From Portulaca oleracea (lineage: Eukaryota; Streptophyta; Magnoliopsida; Caryophyllales; Portulacaceae): a stretch of 64,000 nt of DNA. Location: NCBI GenBank assembly GCA_029582165.1, contig CM055887.1:12327190-12391189 (forward strand), read 5' to 3'. The position numbers and the translations under genes were made by a program. How positions within the stretch are numbered: the stretch's first letter is position 1; every line of letters starts with the position of its first letter. Below the pieces are notes generated by a model. That model was given only the letters and a program-made list of their open reading frames with translations, was not told the origin of the DNA and did no database searches. Of the stretch, positions 11,040 through 22,933 are shown piece after piece.

Positions 11040-12899
11040 ATCCTTAGTGTCTTATTCGGGATTTAAATGAATTGGTGTGTTACTATGATAAATTAGGTTG
11101 CTCTCTTTTGAGTCCGGATTGACTGCTTTGACTGAATTTGTTCTTATTAAAATCATAATGTATTGATGCAAATGTTATAGGGAGGCAATTCACGTGGAAG
11201 AAATTGCTAAAGGGTAAGCTTATTTATGAGAAACTAGACCATACTCTTTTTTCTCCTTCGTGGAAAGTTCTTTATCCTAGATATCGAGTTTCAAATGGGT
11301 CTTTCTTATGTTAAGATTAAGCCTATTTGTCCTTGACACTTCTCCTAATAGTGTTTTTAGGGAAGACCCTATGTTTAGGTACCACGCAACTTGAGGTTGT
11401 CATCAAAGAGTCCATGATATTTTTAAAACTAAATGGCGGTCCAATATTTCATGTTTTCCCATATTTAGGCTGTTAATTAGGGAGAGTCAAAAGTGACCGT
11501 TAACTTTGGAACAAAGGTACGTATGATAATTACATGTTGAAGCTGAAAATGAAAGAGGACAAGTTGCACTATGTTGAGACTAAGTTGTTGGATAATCCTA
11601 ATTGTGCTTGGCTCAATAATTGGCATTTTAGATTAACTAACAAAGAGAAAAATTACACCTTTTTAATCAACAAGTATTTGGATGTTTACGCTAGGAAAGA
11701 GTGGTTAGCTAATGGTTCTAGGGATTTTTTTTTTTCACATGACCATGAAGAGTAAAAGGACTAAGATGTCCATTGCTAAGTTAAAAATAGATGACAATCT
11801 CTAGTCTGAGGATATAGATGTCATTAAGGAAACTTTTATCCGTGATTTTAGTGATAGGGTTAATTTGAAGCTCGCAGGAGCAAGAGTATTCAATTAGGTT
11901 TGCCTCAGTTGGTTACTATTGAAGATAATGCATGTCTTATTGAGGGAATCATTGAAGAAGAAATCTATAAGACAATATTCAATCAAAATAAGTTTAAGAC
12001 TCCTAGTCCAGATGGGTCTGGAATTGCTTTTTTTTTTTTTTCAAAGTCATTGGCAGGCAATTCGGGAAGATATGTGTGAGATGGTAAACTCTTGCAATAG
12101 GTAAATCATACTTTTATTGTTCTTATTCTATAGATATGTTCACAATGATATTATGATTACTCATGAGATTGTAATTAAATAAATTTAAGAACATGAAGTG
12201 TAAGAAAAGTTGGGTCACTCTCAAATTGGATATCAAAAAGCTTATGATCGTCTTGAATGAGATTTTATTTTTTAGGTTTTAGCCCAATTCAAGTTTCATC
12301 CTACTTGGATCTCATAGATTAAGGAATATGTGACTAGTAATTCCTATTCTATGGTGGTAAATGGTGAGGCTTGTGTTTTTTTTAAGCCTTCGAGAGGAAT
12401 TTGACAAGGTGATCCTCTATCATCTTACTTGTTCATCGTGTGTATGAAATACTAGTTATGGATTTAAGAAACGCTACGACCAATTACAAGAATGGTATTG
12501 GTTTTGAAACTAAGCCAATACTAGCTCCATGGGCGGACCAGATTCTTTGTGTAGTATTTGCTGATGATAGTTTAATTTTCTATCGATCAAATCTTGAATC
12601 ATGTCGTCGTCTTCAATTGGTTTTGAATCATTTTTTGGAATTCGCCGACAAAATAATATTTGGACCTTTTCAAATAATGCTAACTCCCATGACAAGCATA
12701 TTGTGGTAAGTATTTTTGGAATTCGCCGACAAAATAATATGGAAAAAAATATTTGGGTTGTCCAGTCTTCAAAGGATGACCTTATAGGACAACTTTCACA
12801 GATTTGGCGGCTAGAACGACTAGTCAACTACAAGCGTGGAAAACTAAATTTGTGCCTAAAGCTGGTCGGATAACTCTTATCTAGTCTCATGTTGAGTAT

Positions 12900-13502
12900 A
12901 TGCCTACTCATACCTTGCAATATTTCAAGGTTCTAAAGCTGACAGTGTGTGAAATCAATCGTATCGGCAAGAATTTCTTTTGGAAAAATTTTATCAACCA
13001 ACAAAGAACTTCCCCTAGTGGCATGGGATATAGAGTGTGTATACCTAAAAAGTATAGGGGACTATGGCTGCGGAAAACTGAGGCAGTGAACAACGCTTTT
13101 TTATGCAAGTTATGCTGGAAGATCTTATTTGGTGAAGGAATTTGGATCGATCAAATGAGAGCTGAATATATTCACTTTGAAGACTTCTTTGATGTATTAA
13201 CCAAACAATCGGATTTGAGGGCCTGGGAAGCAATTCTTCAGGGGAGATCTTTATTCTCAAAGGGGCTAAGATGGAAAGTTGATAATGGACAGAAGATCAA
13301 TTTTGCGCTCCATAATTGGTGTGCAAATGATAATTTGATGACAATCAATAATATACAAAATATAGAGGATATTAACTCTAAGCTTAAGGTTGTAGACTTT
13401 ATCTTGCCAGATAAAACATGGGATATATTTCGCCTGGCCTCCTTGGTGGATGAGCAATCACTTCATTTGACTCAGACTATGTCTATCGCAATATATGGAT
13501 GA
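12900..13502 (+). pseudogene. LINE ORF2 segment downstream of the RT (200 codons open)
   Basis: This frame carries the plant L1 region between reverse transcriptase and zinc knuckle: KNFFWKN, then GLWLRKTEAVNNAFLCKLCWK and LRAWEAILQGRSLFSKGLRWKV near residues 120-145. Such blocks are common to plant non-LTR elements. It is the longest surviving open part of the LINE and is not a separate gene. Confidence 0.7.
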
Positions 13503-13557
13503 CACTGTTTGTTGGGGTCTTTCAAGTGACGGAGAATTTTCAACCTAATTAGCTACT

Positions 13558-13923
13558 TTGTTGGCTCATGGTTACTCCCTTAAGGAGTCTTGGGATTTGA
13601 GAAGGATTTGGAAATTAGATGTCCAACTTAAGCTGAAGGTCTTCCTTTGGCAGCTATGCCATCAGATGCTGTCTAGCAGAGACAATCTTTCCAGAAGAGG
13701 CATGAATATGGAGCTGACTTGCCCCTTGTGCTGGAGTGAAGAGAACTCTAGTGATCATTTGTTCATTTGGTGCTGGGTCATTACGAACACTTGGAGGTTG
13801 GCTGTTAGACATGGATGGATCCGCACTTCACCTTGTGACGTTGACTCGAATATAATTGTACATGCGCTAAAGTGCCTTTGGAGGGAGAAACATCATTATG
13901 GCTCTGATCGAGTGTTTGCTTAA
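13558..13923 (+). pseudogene. LINE zinc-binding (zf-RVT) segment
   Basis: It contains KLKVFLWQLCHQMLSSRDNL and a cysteine/histidine cluster CPLCWSEENSSDHLFIWC. That is the zf-RVT pattern (CxxC ... HxxxxC) found after the reverse transcriptase of plant L1 elements. It continues the LINE in a new frame; 13503-13557 is broken. Confidence 0.75.
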
Positions 13924-14014
13924 ATTTGAAGTATTTGGAGGACTCGGAATGCAGTAACCTTTCGGGGTTGAGGAGATCAATAGTGTTAAGACCTTAGTCC
14001 ATGTTAAGAAGGTC

Positions 14015-14295
14015 ATGGTGGAATGGAGAATTTGTATCAAATTAGCATATCATTTTCAGGACCCTCATCATTCTAATGATGGCGTGGAGGCTTGCCACTC
14101 TCGCTGGATACGTTGGGAATTACCCTTTTGGGGTTTTGTCAAGGTTAACATTGATCGGTCAAAATTAGCGTTAGAGCTGCTGGAGGTTTTAGTATTAGAG
14201 ATCAATTTGGCAGGCTGCTTCAAGCTTCCGTGTTCAATTGTTGGAATTCCTCTATCCTTGTCGTGGAAGCCATGGTGATGAGAAATGGTGTTCAT
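14015..14295 (+). pseudogene. LINE RNase H-like N-terminal remnant
   Basis: The motif RWELPFWGFVKVNIDRSKLAL resembles the start of the RNase H (RVT_3) domain, usually VKVNIDGS..., at the 3' end of plant L1 ORF2. The catalytic remainder is shifted or lost. The 87-codon frame at 14015-14278 is only part of it. Confidence 0.55.
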
Positions 14296-14410
14296 GCTGC
14301 GAGTCGATCCCTTGAGAAAAGGCTACCTAGAAGATTGTATCTTACCTTTCCTAAAAAATATTGGTTAATGGTGGTTAACACGAACTTAAGTTGTGACCAA
14401 TTTCAATAAA

Positions 14411-14720
14411 TTTCATTAAGGGTGTGTTTGGTTGGGATGATTTTCCCATTTTCTGGTGTTTGGTGACCGGAAAATGGTGAATATTATTTTCGAAGAAAAA
14501 GATTTTCCCCCACCCATTTGTAAATTATTTTTTGACCCCAACCTAATGAAAACCATTTTTTTTCCTCTCGCTCTCTCTTCTTTCGTTCTCTCTCCCTTCT
14601 TTCTCACACACACACTGATTTGGATATTCTCTCTCTCTCTCTCTCTCTCTCCACAACTCTCTCTCGTACACCCATTTTAATATCCTCTCTCTCTATCTCT
14701 CTCTCCACCTCAAGGGATAT
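14411..14720. repeat. CT-rich microsatellite region
   Basis: An almost uninterrupted (CT)n run lies at about 14628-14653 with further CTCTCT blocks to 14705. The region begins with GGGTGTGTTTGGTTGGG at 14418, which looks like a DNA-transposon terminus, but no matching second end was found. Confidence 0.5.
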
Positions 14721-17700
14721 ATATGTAATGTAAGTTGCGAAAGACATGAATCACTTTGTAATTAAACCAAATCTCAAGGGATATATATGTAAAAACATCC
14801 TTACATATTAGTATAAATTAATTGCAAATTAATTTCTCATTACTCCAGTGAAGTACGAGAGATATATGTAATTTTATATACACAATAATTGAACGGAAAA
14901 TTTATTATCAATTCATATATCAAGAAAATCGTAAAAAAAAAAGTTTCAATCAAAATTCTCCAGATTGGTGACACTCATGAATTAAATAATACAACGAATC
15001 CTGATTAGTTGGAGCATTGGAATCAAATCTACCAAAATTTGGCTAAGTTGGCAATACATATATTTGGGTTAAGTTGGCAATACATACCCCAACGAATGGC
15101 GAGTAAACAAATGAACTTTAATTCTTTAAAAAAGCCTCCATAATTAAGGTACAAATTGTACCAAATATGAATACATTTAGCATTTCCACGTCAAGGAGAT
15201 GAGGAGTACTATTACTACTCTGTAGTAGTTAAGGAGAATGTGCAATCATGTTAACTTTCCAACTAATTAAATCATCATTTTTGCATAAAAAGCGAAATAT
15301 TGACAACCATGCCAAATAATACAGCTTTTAAGAAACCTAGGAAGGCAGGCTCAGGAGAATACTATCGTTGTTATTGTGTCTCTGCCTATCTATCACTACA
15401 TTCCTCCAGAAAGTTCTTCACAGTTTAGAATTACTGCCTTCATTCCTTTTGGCCTTTTACAATCTCTAATGAAAATTATTGACAATTATTTCCTAACAAA
15501 ACATTTTCAAAAAAATTATAATATTCTATTTCTATGAAAGTACTTTTCATTAGAAATTTAATAATATTAATTTCACATTTTATATATATATATATATATA
15601 TATTATGATAAAAAATTTTAAAGATTGACTGCACAATGTACGAATAGTATTAAGGAATAGACAGAGAGTATTCATCTTCAGACAAATGCATCAAAAGGGG
15701 AAAAATGCTAGAAAGGAAATATTAGGCATGAGATTTTGCTACTTCCACCCTAAAATGTTCTTTGATTTAACACGTAGTTTAAGAAAAATCAACTAATTAT
15801 CAATGGGGTAACTATTGTCTTTTTTCTTGAGCTACAAAGGCAATTTTTGTCTTAACGCTATGTATATGAAATTGAATGGTGTTTAAGGTCTATAATTGTT
15901 GAAACGCTATTCTTGATTCCAGACGTTACCTTGTGGAGCGTTTAGTGGAAGCTTGTAAAAACGTTATTATAAGCTATTACAAAACGTTAATTTACCGAAC
16001 AATAAAAATTAGAATAAGAGAGTTTTGAATTAGTCAAAAACATTGAACGCTAATGAAAATGCTAATGCCGAAGTGAGTCTTAATTACACTAGAGGTACCT
16101 TCATATTCAATGACCATCTATTTACAACAACTTATCCTATGTGGCATTCTACATAGCATTTCATATATGGTTCATACATGACTTGTAGTCAAATTTTGAT
16201 ATATTACTAAGATAATTACAACATTAAATTGAACTCCAAATTTAGGTACCCAAAAAATCCTAATCCATAATTCTCAGGAATTACGTGAGACTTAAGTTTC
16301 AGAAAGAAAGGCGATACTTCTCCCTGAACCCCTAGCTAGCCAGTAGTACATTATGATTACCAGACATGCAACTTCCTCAATTAATTGAAGGAAAAGCAAA
16401 CAATCATGGTTATTAATATGGCTATGATGCAAGTTTCTTTGGGATGGAGTGCTAGACATGAGTGGAGTACAATTTTACAACATCAATTCATAACATATGA
16501 TGCGTAGCTACTGTTTAGGAGAATACTTGATGCATACTATGTAACTCATTACATAAAATAAGATCTGTTCGTATTGAGGGGATTGGCATGGATAGGAGAT
16601 TTTTAATTTTATTCCCTTACTTGGAATAATAAAATGAGGTTGAAAGGAGGGGAATACTTCATTGCCATTCCCCTCCATTTCTCCCTTTTCATGCTTCCCT
16701 TATGTTCCCTTTCATTCGTTTATTAATACATGTAAATAAGATTATTAAGCCATCCAATATTCACATTGAAGTTTAATTCTTGGTGGAAGCAAAAAATTCT
16801 TATTAGGTAGAAATTATGGGAAATTGATGGGTCATACTTGTTATGAGCAATTTAATGTCTCCTCTCCTCTACCTATAAAACTTACCGATGGTTACCCTTA
16901 AAATAACAGCTCAATGATTGAGTCAAATTTAACCCAAATAAAAAAGAAAAAAAATCCAAATTAATTCTAATAACTTCCATTCCCTTCCTCCATTCCTTCT
17001 TTAACAAATCCGAAAAATAACTTTAGTCTACCCATTCCCTCCCTCCCATTATGTTGCCTCTTTTCCTATCCCCTCTCTCTAAACAGAATCATAACATATG
17101 TTATAAGATATTTCTAGATAAGATAAATTATATGATTGTAAAGCAAAAACAAAAATAAAAGATGTAATTAAATTATATAACTATAACACCACATATATAT
17201 TATATAAAATTATATATTTATCTATCCTTTTTAAAATTTATAAAAACTTGCACATAAAATATTTTAACTCATGATATTGATTCGATTAAGGTCTTTTTCA
17301 ATCACTTGACATAGTCACTAGGTACGAAACTTGTTATAACTAATAAAGAATCGTAGCTATCAAAAAAATTAATATGAAAACTCATCATAACTACAAATTT
17401 GATGGTAAAAAAAGATACTTAATGAAGAGTTTATGGCAAACTTACATAAGCACTCATGTAATAATATTCTTTTTGCAAAACTTTTTGCTAATTTTAATAA
17501 ACTATAAGCCTAGAATATTTTTATATAAATTTGGCACATGATTGACCATGATTTGTAGAAGACCATGCACCACGAGTACGTACGCAGTAGTAGTTGATAA
17601 TTATTGATCTTAGCGTGACAGGATATCAAATTAACAAATAGCATCCTCTCCAATTGCATATGACAATTATTGTGTACCAACAGCACGGTGATTCAGATGG

Positions 17701-17923
17701 CTTAATTTTTTATACACATTAAAATTTGCATTTCAATTGACTTAAAACTCATACTATGCATGTTTTATCCATAACATTCTTCTACCTATTCCTACTTAAT
17801 TCTACTCCATTTTTACTTAAAAGGTATAATTTTTCTACATTCAAACAACTCATTACCTATTTTACTTGAAGTATTACAAGAAATAAGAGCAAACTATATC
17901 ACAAAATTGTTAATGTATAAGTT
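14721..17923. other. AT-rich intergenic region
   Basis: No gene found. It holds a (TA)n run near 15578-15602. A possible MITE lies at about 16561-17088: TAA then GATCTGTTCG at the left, and AACAGAATCA then TAA at the right, with few other matched bases. Confidence 0.4.
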
Positions 17924-17928
17924 CAAGG

Positions 17929-18536
17929 TGTTGTCTGTGGAGACCAAATGAGGATAAGAGGAGAAGGGGAGAAGGCGAGGCACTACCCGCGCCTGATGGG
18001 GGGCCAGCAGCGCCCCAAACAAAGAAGGGAGGAAGTTGGGCGCAACTAGCATCCGAAGACGTTGCTCACACCCAAGAAAGACGCTTAGATGGGGCATGCG
18101 CTACTTGCGCCTTTTAGGCGCCACCCGCGTGGTCTTCGACACTTCCACCCGCATCGCTCTTTTGCTCATGTCCAGACGCTACATGCAAGTCAGTAGCGCC
18201 AAGAAGCGGGATGACACTCGCGTCTGATGCAGCCCAAATTCCTTTGCGGCGGTTTGCTTCGTTTGGTTGAGGGTTACTATTAATATTTTGACCTAATTCC
18301 TTTCTAGCCGTCGGCATATATATTTTACCAGTTTCTCCTTATTATCGATCAAGTCAGATAGAGAGAAAGTATAACTCTGGTAACTAGTAATCCTCAAATT
18401 TCTAGTGCATCGATTCCGCGGTTTTTTTACCGCTTTGGGTTTTTTCCACGTTAAAATTCTGATGTCCTTTTTTGATCTCTTTTCTGCTCTTATCTTTATT
18501 GTTTGTGGTTGTTTGAGTACTCTTCAATCCTTCAAC
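17929..18536 (+). repeat. copia 5' LTR (608 bp)
   Basis: It begins TGTTGTCTGTGGAGACC and runs to the primer site at 18537. Homology with the 3' copy covers at least 18175-18520 (matching 22765-22933 and 24816-25010). The left half is GC-rich with repeated ACTCGCGTCTGATG / ACCCGCGCCTGATG motifs. Confidence 0.7.
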
Positions 18537-18549
18537 TGGTATCAGAGCC
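18537..18549 (+). other. primer-binding site of the copia element
   Basis: TGGTATCAGAGCC, immediately after the LTR, complementary to initiator tRNA-Met. Confidence 0.9.
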
Positions 18550-18583
18550 TGCAGGTTGCTGGTAGAGAACTCGCATTCAAACA

Positions 18584-19038
18584 ATGTCGGAAGATAAGTA
18601 TGAGATCGAGAAGTTTGACGAGTTCAACTTCACCTACTGGAAGTTTCAGATTGAGGATCTGCTATATTCGAAGTCGCTGCATGTTCCTCTGTTGGAGAAG
18701 AAGCTAGATGCAATGGAGCGGGCTAAATACGATATGCTCGATCAACAAACGATGTCCAAGATTAAGATGTCATTGGCTCGGAACGCCAGGTTTAACATTA
18801 TGGAGAAAAAGACAACGGAGGAATTGCTAAAGGCATTGGAGGAGATGTATGAGAAGCCTAGCGCAACAAATCAAGTATATTTATTTCGCAAATTAACTAG
18901 TTGTAAGATGTCTGAAGATGGTGGTGTGGCTGATCATATCAATGAGGTTACAACTTGCTTCGGTTAAGATGACTTTTGCAGATAAATTTAAAGCCTATAC
19001 ATTGTTGTCTTCAATGCCTGACTCTTGGGATAGGGTTC
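18584..19038 (+). pseudogene. copia gag, first part
   Basis: Starts MSEDKYEIEKFDEFNFTYWK 35 bases after the primer site and shows the copia gag (UBN2-type) pattern: FTYWKFQIEDLLYSKSL, then TTEELLKALEEMYEKPSATN and LFRKLTSCKMSEDGGVADHI. The frame breaks near 18965. Gag coding (SWDRVL) is split at 19038 by a solo LTR and resumes at 20010 with LTATN. Confidence 0.8.
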
Positions 19039-20009
19039 TGTGAGACCCGGGAAAAAACTCCATGGTGTCTCACCCGGTGTATGACAAGCCGAATGAGGTG
19101 TCTTAATCTTTAAAGGATTTAAATGCATTTTATTATGATGTTCAAATGAATCAAAATAATAAAAATCAAAAGAATCGCCAATTAATTTTTAATGAGAATT
19201 AATAAACTCAAATTTAAACTCCATAAACCACGAACCATGAGATTCGGATCCGGGGGTAAGGTTACGAATTCGAAAGTAAAAACCCTCGAATTCGCCCGTT
19301 CAAAGAACGGACTCTACTAAATCGGTTAATTAAAAGAAAAGAGTAGAAAAGGAGAATTAATTAGATTAATCAATATTATTTAGCGCATACAAATGAAGCG
19401 ATTAAATGAAAAAATGAATAAATACAAATAATAAAATGAAGTAAAAGAACAAAAGCATAAACATTTACAAGTTTACATTTAATCAAATTAATTAGAGCAT
19501 ATTCAATATTATTATTTAAGTCAAATTTTACATCATAATAAAGTGAGAATAAAATAAAATAAAATAACAATACTAACCTCAAATTAATGCCAAGATTATG
19601 AATGCAAGATGATGATGATGAGAAGAAGAAGAAGAATGAGGGAGTAGAAGAAAGATAAAATCACCTAGTGTCAATACTCCTAGGATGATTTTGAGGTGTG
19701 AAAAAGAGTAGAAATGAAGGTGTATTTATAGTGGTGGAGGTGGGTTTATTTATGGTGGTAGATTAGAAAATATTGAGAGGATAAAATCAAATAAAGGATG
19801 ATTTGTTTTGATTTGGAGAATGGAGGAAGAATGAAATAAGATAAAGAGGGATTTGATTGAGTTTGATTTGGGGATTTCAACATGTGGAGAATGTGTGCAT
19901 TTCAAAAATTCTTGGCATTTAATCCTAAATTATTCTAAAATAAAATAAACTCAAAATAAATTACAATGTTTATAAAGCTGAATTAAATGACAAAATTTCA
20001 GCGTCTACA
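19039..20009 (-). mobile_element. gypsy-like solo LTR I (971 bp)
   Basis: The ends are TGTGAGACCCGGG and GCGTCTACA, flanked by a perfect 5-bp duplication GGTTC (19034-19038 and 20010-20014) inside copia gag codons. The orientation is inferred as minus from a TATA-like CTATAAATAC on that strand near 19720. It shares with LTRs II and III the block GATCCGGGGG...GGTTACGAATTCG...GACTCTACTA (19241-19318). No internal domain or primer site, so it is a solo LTR. Confidence 0.85.
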
Positions 20010-20381
20010 GGTTCTAACTGCTACCAATAGTGCTAAGAGTAGTGATGAGATGAAATTTGACGAGGTCAAATATGTACTACTCAATGAGGGCCTTCGTAGG
20101 AAGAATTCTAGTGGTAGACCTTCGGGAAGTGCCGTGAGTGTCAGGGGTAGGAAGAACAATATGAATTTGAACAATCTTGCGGGCGATCAAAATCCAGGGG
20201 TAAAAGAAACTCTAGGAACATGAACAATATTGTGTGTTATGATTGTGGTGAAACTGGTTACTGTAAGAGGGATTGCCCTAAACCTAGAAAGGGGAAAGGT
20301 AACAATGATGACCGTGACTCAATCAACTCTGCTGAAGAGCTTTGTGAAGCCCTAATCTAGTGTGTCTAGTCCTGAAGAGTC
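20010..20381 (+). pseudogene. copia gag, second part with zinc knuckle
   Basis: Gag resumes after the solo LTR. A CCHC-type knuckle is at 20235-20276 (CYDCGETGYCKRDC), in which the expected histidine is replaced by tyrosine. Frame changes occur near 20220 and 20360. Confidence 0.7.
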
Positions 20382-20891
20382 ATGGATAGGTTATACTGGT
20401 ACTCTTTTAATGTTTCCTCCAATAGGGAGTTATTTTGTAATTTCAGGAATAGAAATTTTGGCAAGGTTTATCTTGCTGATGACAAGTATTATGAGATAAC
20501 AGGTAGAGAAGATGTAACTATGAAGACTGCTAATGGTGGTCTTTGGAAGTTGGAGGAAGTGAGATATACTCCTGGAATTAAGAGGAGTTTAATCTCTATG
20601 AATCAACTTGATGATATGAGCTACACTGCATGGTTCGGAAATGATAAATGGAAGATAGTGAAGGGTGCTATGGTAGTGGCGAAGGGATTGAGGTCTGATA
20701 CATTGTACTCCACTAGGGATAACACTAATATGATTTCTAAGATCAATGATGCTTCTTGTTCTAGCTTATGGCATCGCAGGCTTGGTCACATGAGTGAGAA
20801 GGGCATGAAGATTCTAGCATCAAAGGGCGTTTTGGAGGATCTAAAAACTGTAGACATGGAGCTCTGCGAGAGTTATGTCTTTGGTAAGTAG
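20382..20891 (+). pseudogene. copia protease and pre-integrase region
   Basis: A 169-codon frame. The protease start is damaged: the usual D(S/T)G active-site triplet is replaced by YSF. Its downstream part (FGKVYLADDKYYEITGREDV, then KRSLISMNQLDDM) is clear. The pre-integrase zinc motif follows with LWHRRLGHMSEKGMKIL and the C..C pair ELCESYVFGK near the end. It stops at the K*KR junction at 20889, in the middle of a motif that normally continues. Confidence 0.75.
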
Positions 20892-22004
20892 AAGAGGGTC
20901 AGTTTCAGTAAAACTGGGAGGGAACCAAAACCTGAGAAGCTGGAGTTAGTGCATTCAGATGTGCGGGGGCCTGCGCCAATCAAATGCATAAGTGGTGCTC
21001 AATATTTTGTCACCTTTATTGATGATTACAGTCGTAAGGTATGAGTTTATTTTCTAAAAAATAAATCTGATGTGTTTGATGTTTTCTTGAACTGGAAACC
21101 ACATGATGAGACACAAACTAGGTTGAAGGTGAAATATTAGAGGACGAACAATGCAGGGGAATATGAAAAGAAAGAGTTCATGAAATACTGTGATCAGAAT
21201 GATATTAGATTATTGAGAACTGTTGCCGGAACACCAAGGTAGAATGGGATAGTAGAGAGGGTGAACAAAACTTTGAACGAGAGAGCCAGGACCAGGAGCA
21301 TGAGCATTCATGTTGGGTTACCCAAGTACTTGTGGGCAAAAGCAGTGAACACAACAACATATCTAATCAACAAGAGTCCGTCAGTTCGATCCATTAGATA
21401 TGAAGGTACCTTAGGAGGTATAGAGTGGTAAGAAAGTTGATTATTCCATTCTTGTATTTTTGGTTGTATCGCTTATGTGATGGTTGATCCTGAGAAATGT
21501 GATAAGTTGGACCCAAAGTCCAAGAAGTGCTATTTTGTTGGTTATGACACCGACTCTTTTGGATAAAGGTTGTGGGGTGGTAGAAAGATTTTGAGGCACT
21601 GTGATGTAGTCTTTAATGAGAATATGTTGTATAAAGACTAGCAGACATCAAGTGAGTCAGGTGACAAGGAGTTAGTGAGAGCTGAGGTGAGAGAACCAGA
21701 CACTGTTAAGTTTTCTATCAGGCTTGATGTGCCTAAGAAGAAAACATGAGAAACAGAGGAACCATAGACAACTCCAAAGATTGGAGATCAGACTGATCAG
21801 GCTCTAGACTAAACTTTAGATCAGGTTGCTGATGAGCTGAATCACATGAGCTAGGTGAAACCTCTAGTGATAATGAGCATACTCCTCTACCTACCTTGAG
21901 GTGATCCATGAGCGCTACTAGAGGTAATGCACCTGACAGATACTCTCCATCTTTGCATTATTTGTTACTGACAAATGCTGGTGAGCAAGAGTCCTATACT
22001 AAAG
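20892..22004 (+). pseudogene. copia integrase core and C-terminal region (broken)
   Basis: Integrase-core motifs are visible over several stops: [13 protein letters not shown] near 20943, FIDDYSRK near 21017, NNAGEYEKKEF near 21150, and NGIVERVNKTLNERAR near 21245. Then come LPKYLWAKAVNT and the conserved FGCIAYV block near 21460. After 21660 the sequence becomes the acidic linker towards reverse transcriptase and ends at 22004, where a truncated gypsy-like LTR begins. Reverse transcriptase and RNase H are absent. Confidence 0.75.
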
Positions 22005-22750
22005 TGTAGGACCACTCCCGGGAAACGCCAACCGCTTTTTCCTCGAGTGTGCTACTTAGTGATCGGGAGCCGACTAAGGTTGCTTAATTCTTAAATAAGG
22101 ATACTTTTATTTTATAAAAACATTTTCGAGAAGAGGGGCTTTTACTCGTTTAAGGACCGATTTTATTATTAACACACATGAAATTAAACCGAACTATTTT
22201 ATTAATGACCTCATATTAATCATATCCGAACTTAGGCCCAAAAGAGAGGAGATGGGCCACCAGAGGGGGTCATAGGCCGCGTGACCTATGACACTCCCTC
22301 TGTTGGGCTCGCGCCCTGTTGGCCCAACAGAAAATGGCAATAATTGTCATAGGCCAAGTGGCTTATGATGATTTTTACACCATTTCTTTTGGGTCGGCCG
22401 TAGGTTACGACAAAATAAATATAAGATCATTTTATAAATTTTTTTGGTGAAATAAACATGCATGGATAATAATAAAACGGTTATAAAGAAGAGTCGCTAG
22501 CCGATTTAAAGAAATCGATAAACCAAAAAAGAAATAAAAATAACTCCGATCTACAAACCCGAATTCCGAATCCGGGGGCAAGGTTACGAATTCGAGAATT
22601 AAAGAATTCTCGAATCCGCTTGTTTTAAAACAAACTCTACTAGAATCGAACTTGAAATGAAATGAGCGGGGAGAAGTTTAATTAATTTCACAAAATTATA
22701 TTCTTACACGTGCAAGAATTAAAACATGAAGTTTTTACAAAACAATGTGC
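22005..22750 (-). mobile_element. truncated gypsy-like LTR II
   Basis: Begins TGTAGGACC and is homologous to LTR III (22934 onward) for about 745 bases: GATCGGGAGCCGACTAAG, CATAGGCC palindromes, the AATCCGGGGGCAAGGTTACG block and GACTCTACTAGAATCGAAC. Homology stops near 22750, where copia 3' LTR sequence starts. This is a deletion junction that also removed the copia RT and RNase H. Confidence 0.7.
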
Positions 22751-22933
22751 GTCTTCTGGGACGATGTCCGCATCCAAGTCAGTAGCGCCAAGAAGCAGGA
22801 CACCACCCGCGCCTTGGAGACGCTACTCGCGTCTGATGCATCCCCAATTCCTTTGCGGCGGTTTGCTTCATTTGGTCAAGGGTTATTATTAATATTTTGA
22901 CCTAATTGCTTTCTAGCCATCGGCATATATATT
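22751..22933 (+). repeat. copia 3' LTR, left piece
   Basis: Matches the 5' LTR from about 18175 (AAGTCAGTAGCGCCAAGAAG) to 18333. Its first about 250 bases are deleted. It is interrupted at 22933 by solo LTR III. Confidence 0.75.

Larger units (their letters stand above)
11040..14300 (+). mobile_element. decayed L1-type LINE (ORF2 remnants)
   Basis: Translated fragments appear in the order expected for plant L1 ORF2. These are endonuclease tail and linker (FREDPMFRYHA near 11360, KTKWRSNISCFP near 11430), reverse transcriptase (QKAYDRLE near 12235, a RGI-QGDPLSSYLF block near 12390-12430, FADDSLIFY near 12560), then zinc-binding and RNase H-like segments. Stops and frameshifts break every domain. 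The 5' end and the poly(A) tail are not clearly visible; the last recognisable coding is near 14290. Confidence 0.75.

Noticed and set aside
14411..14500. Complete MITE starting GGGTGTGTTTGGTTGGG
   Set aside because: No matching opposite terminus or TSD was found within 1 kb.
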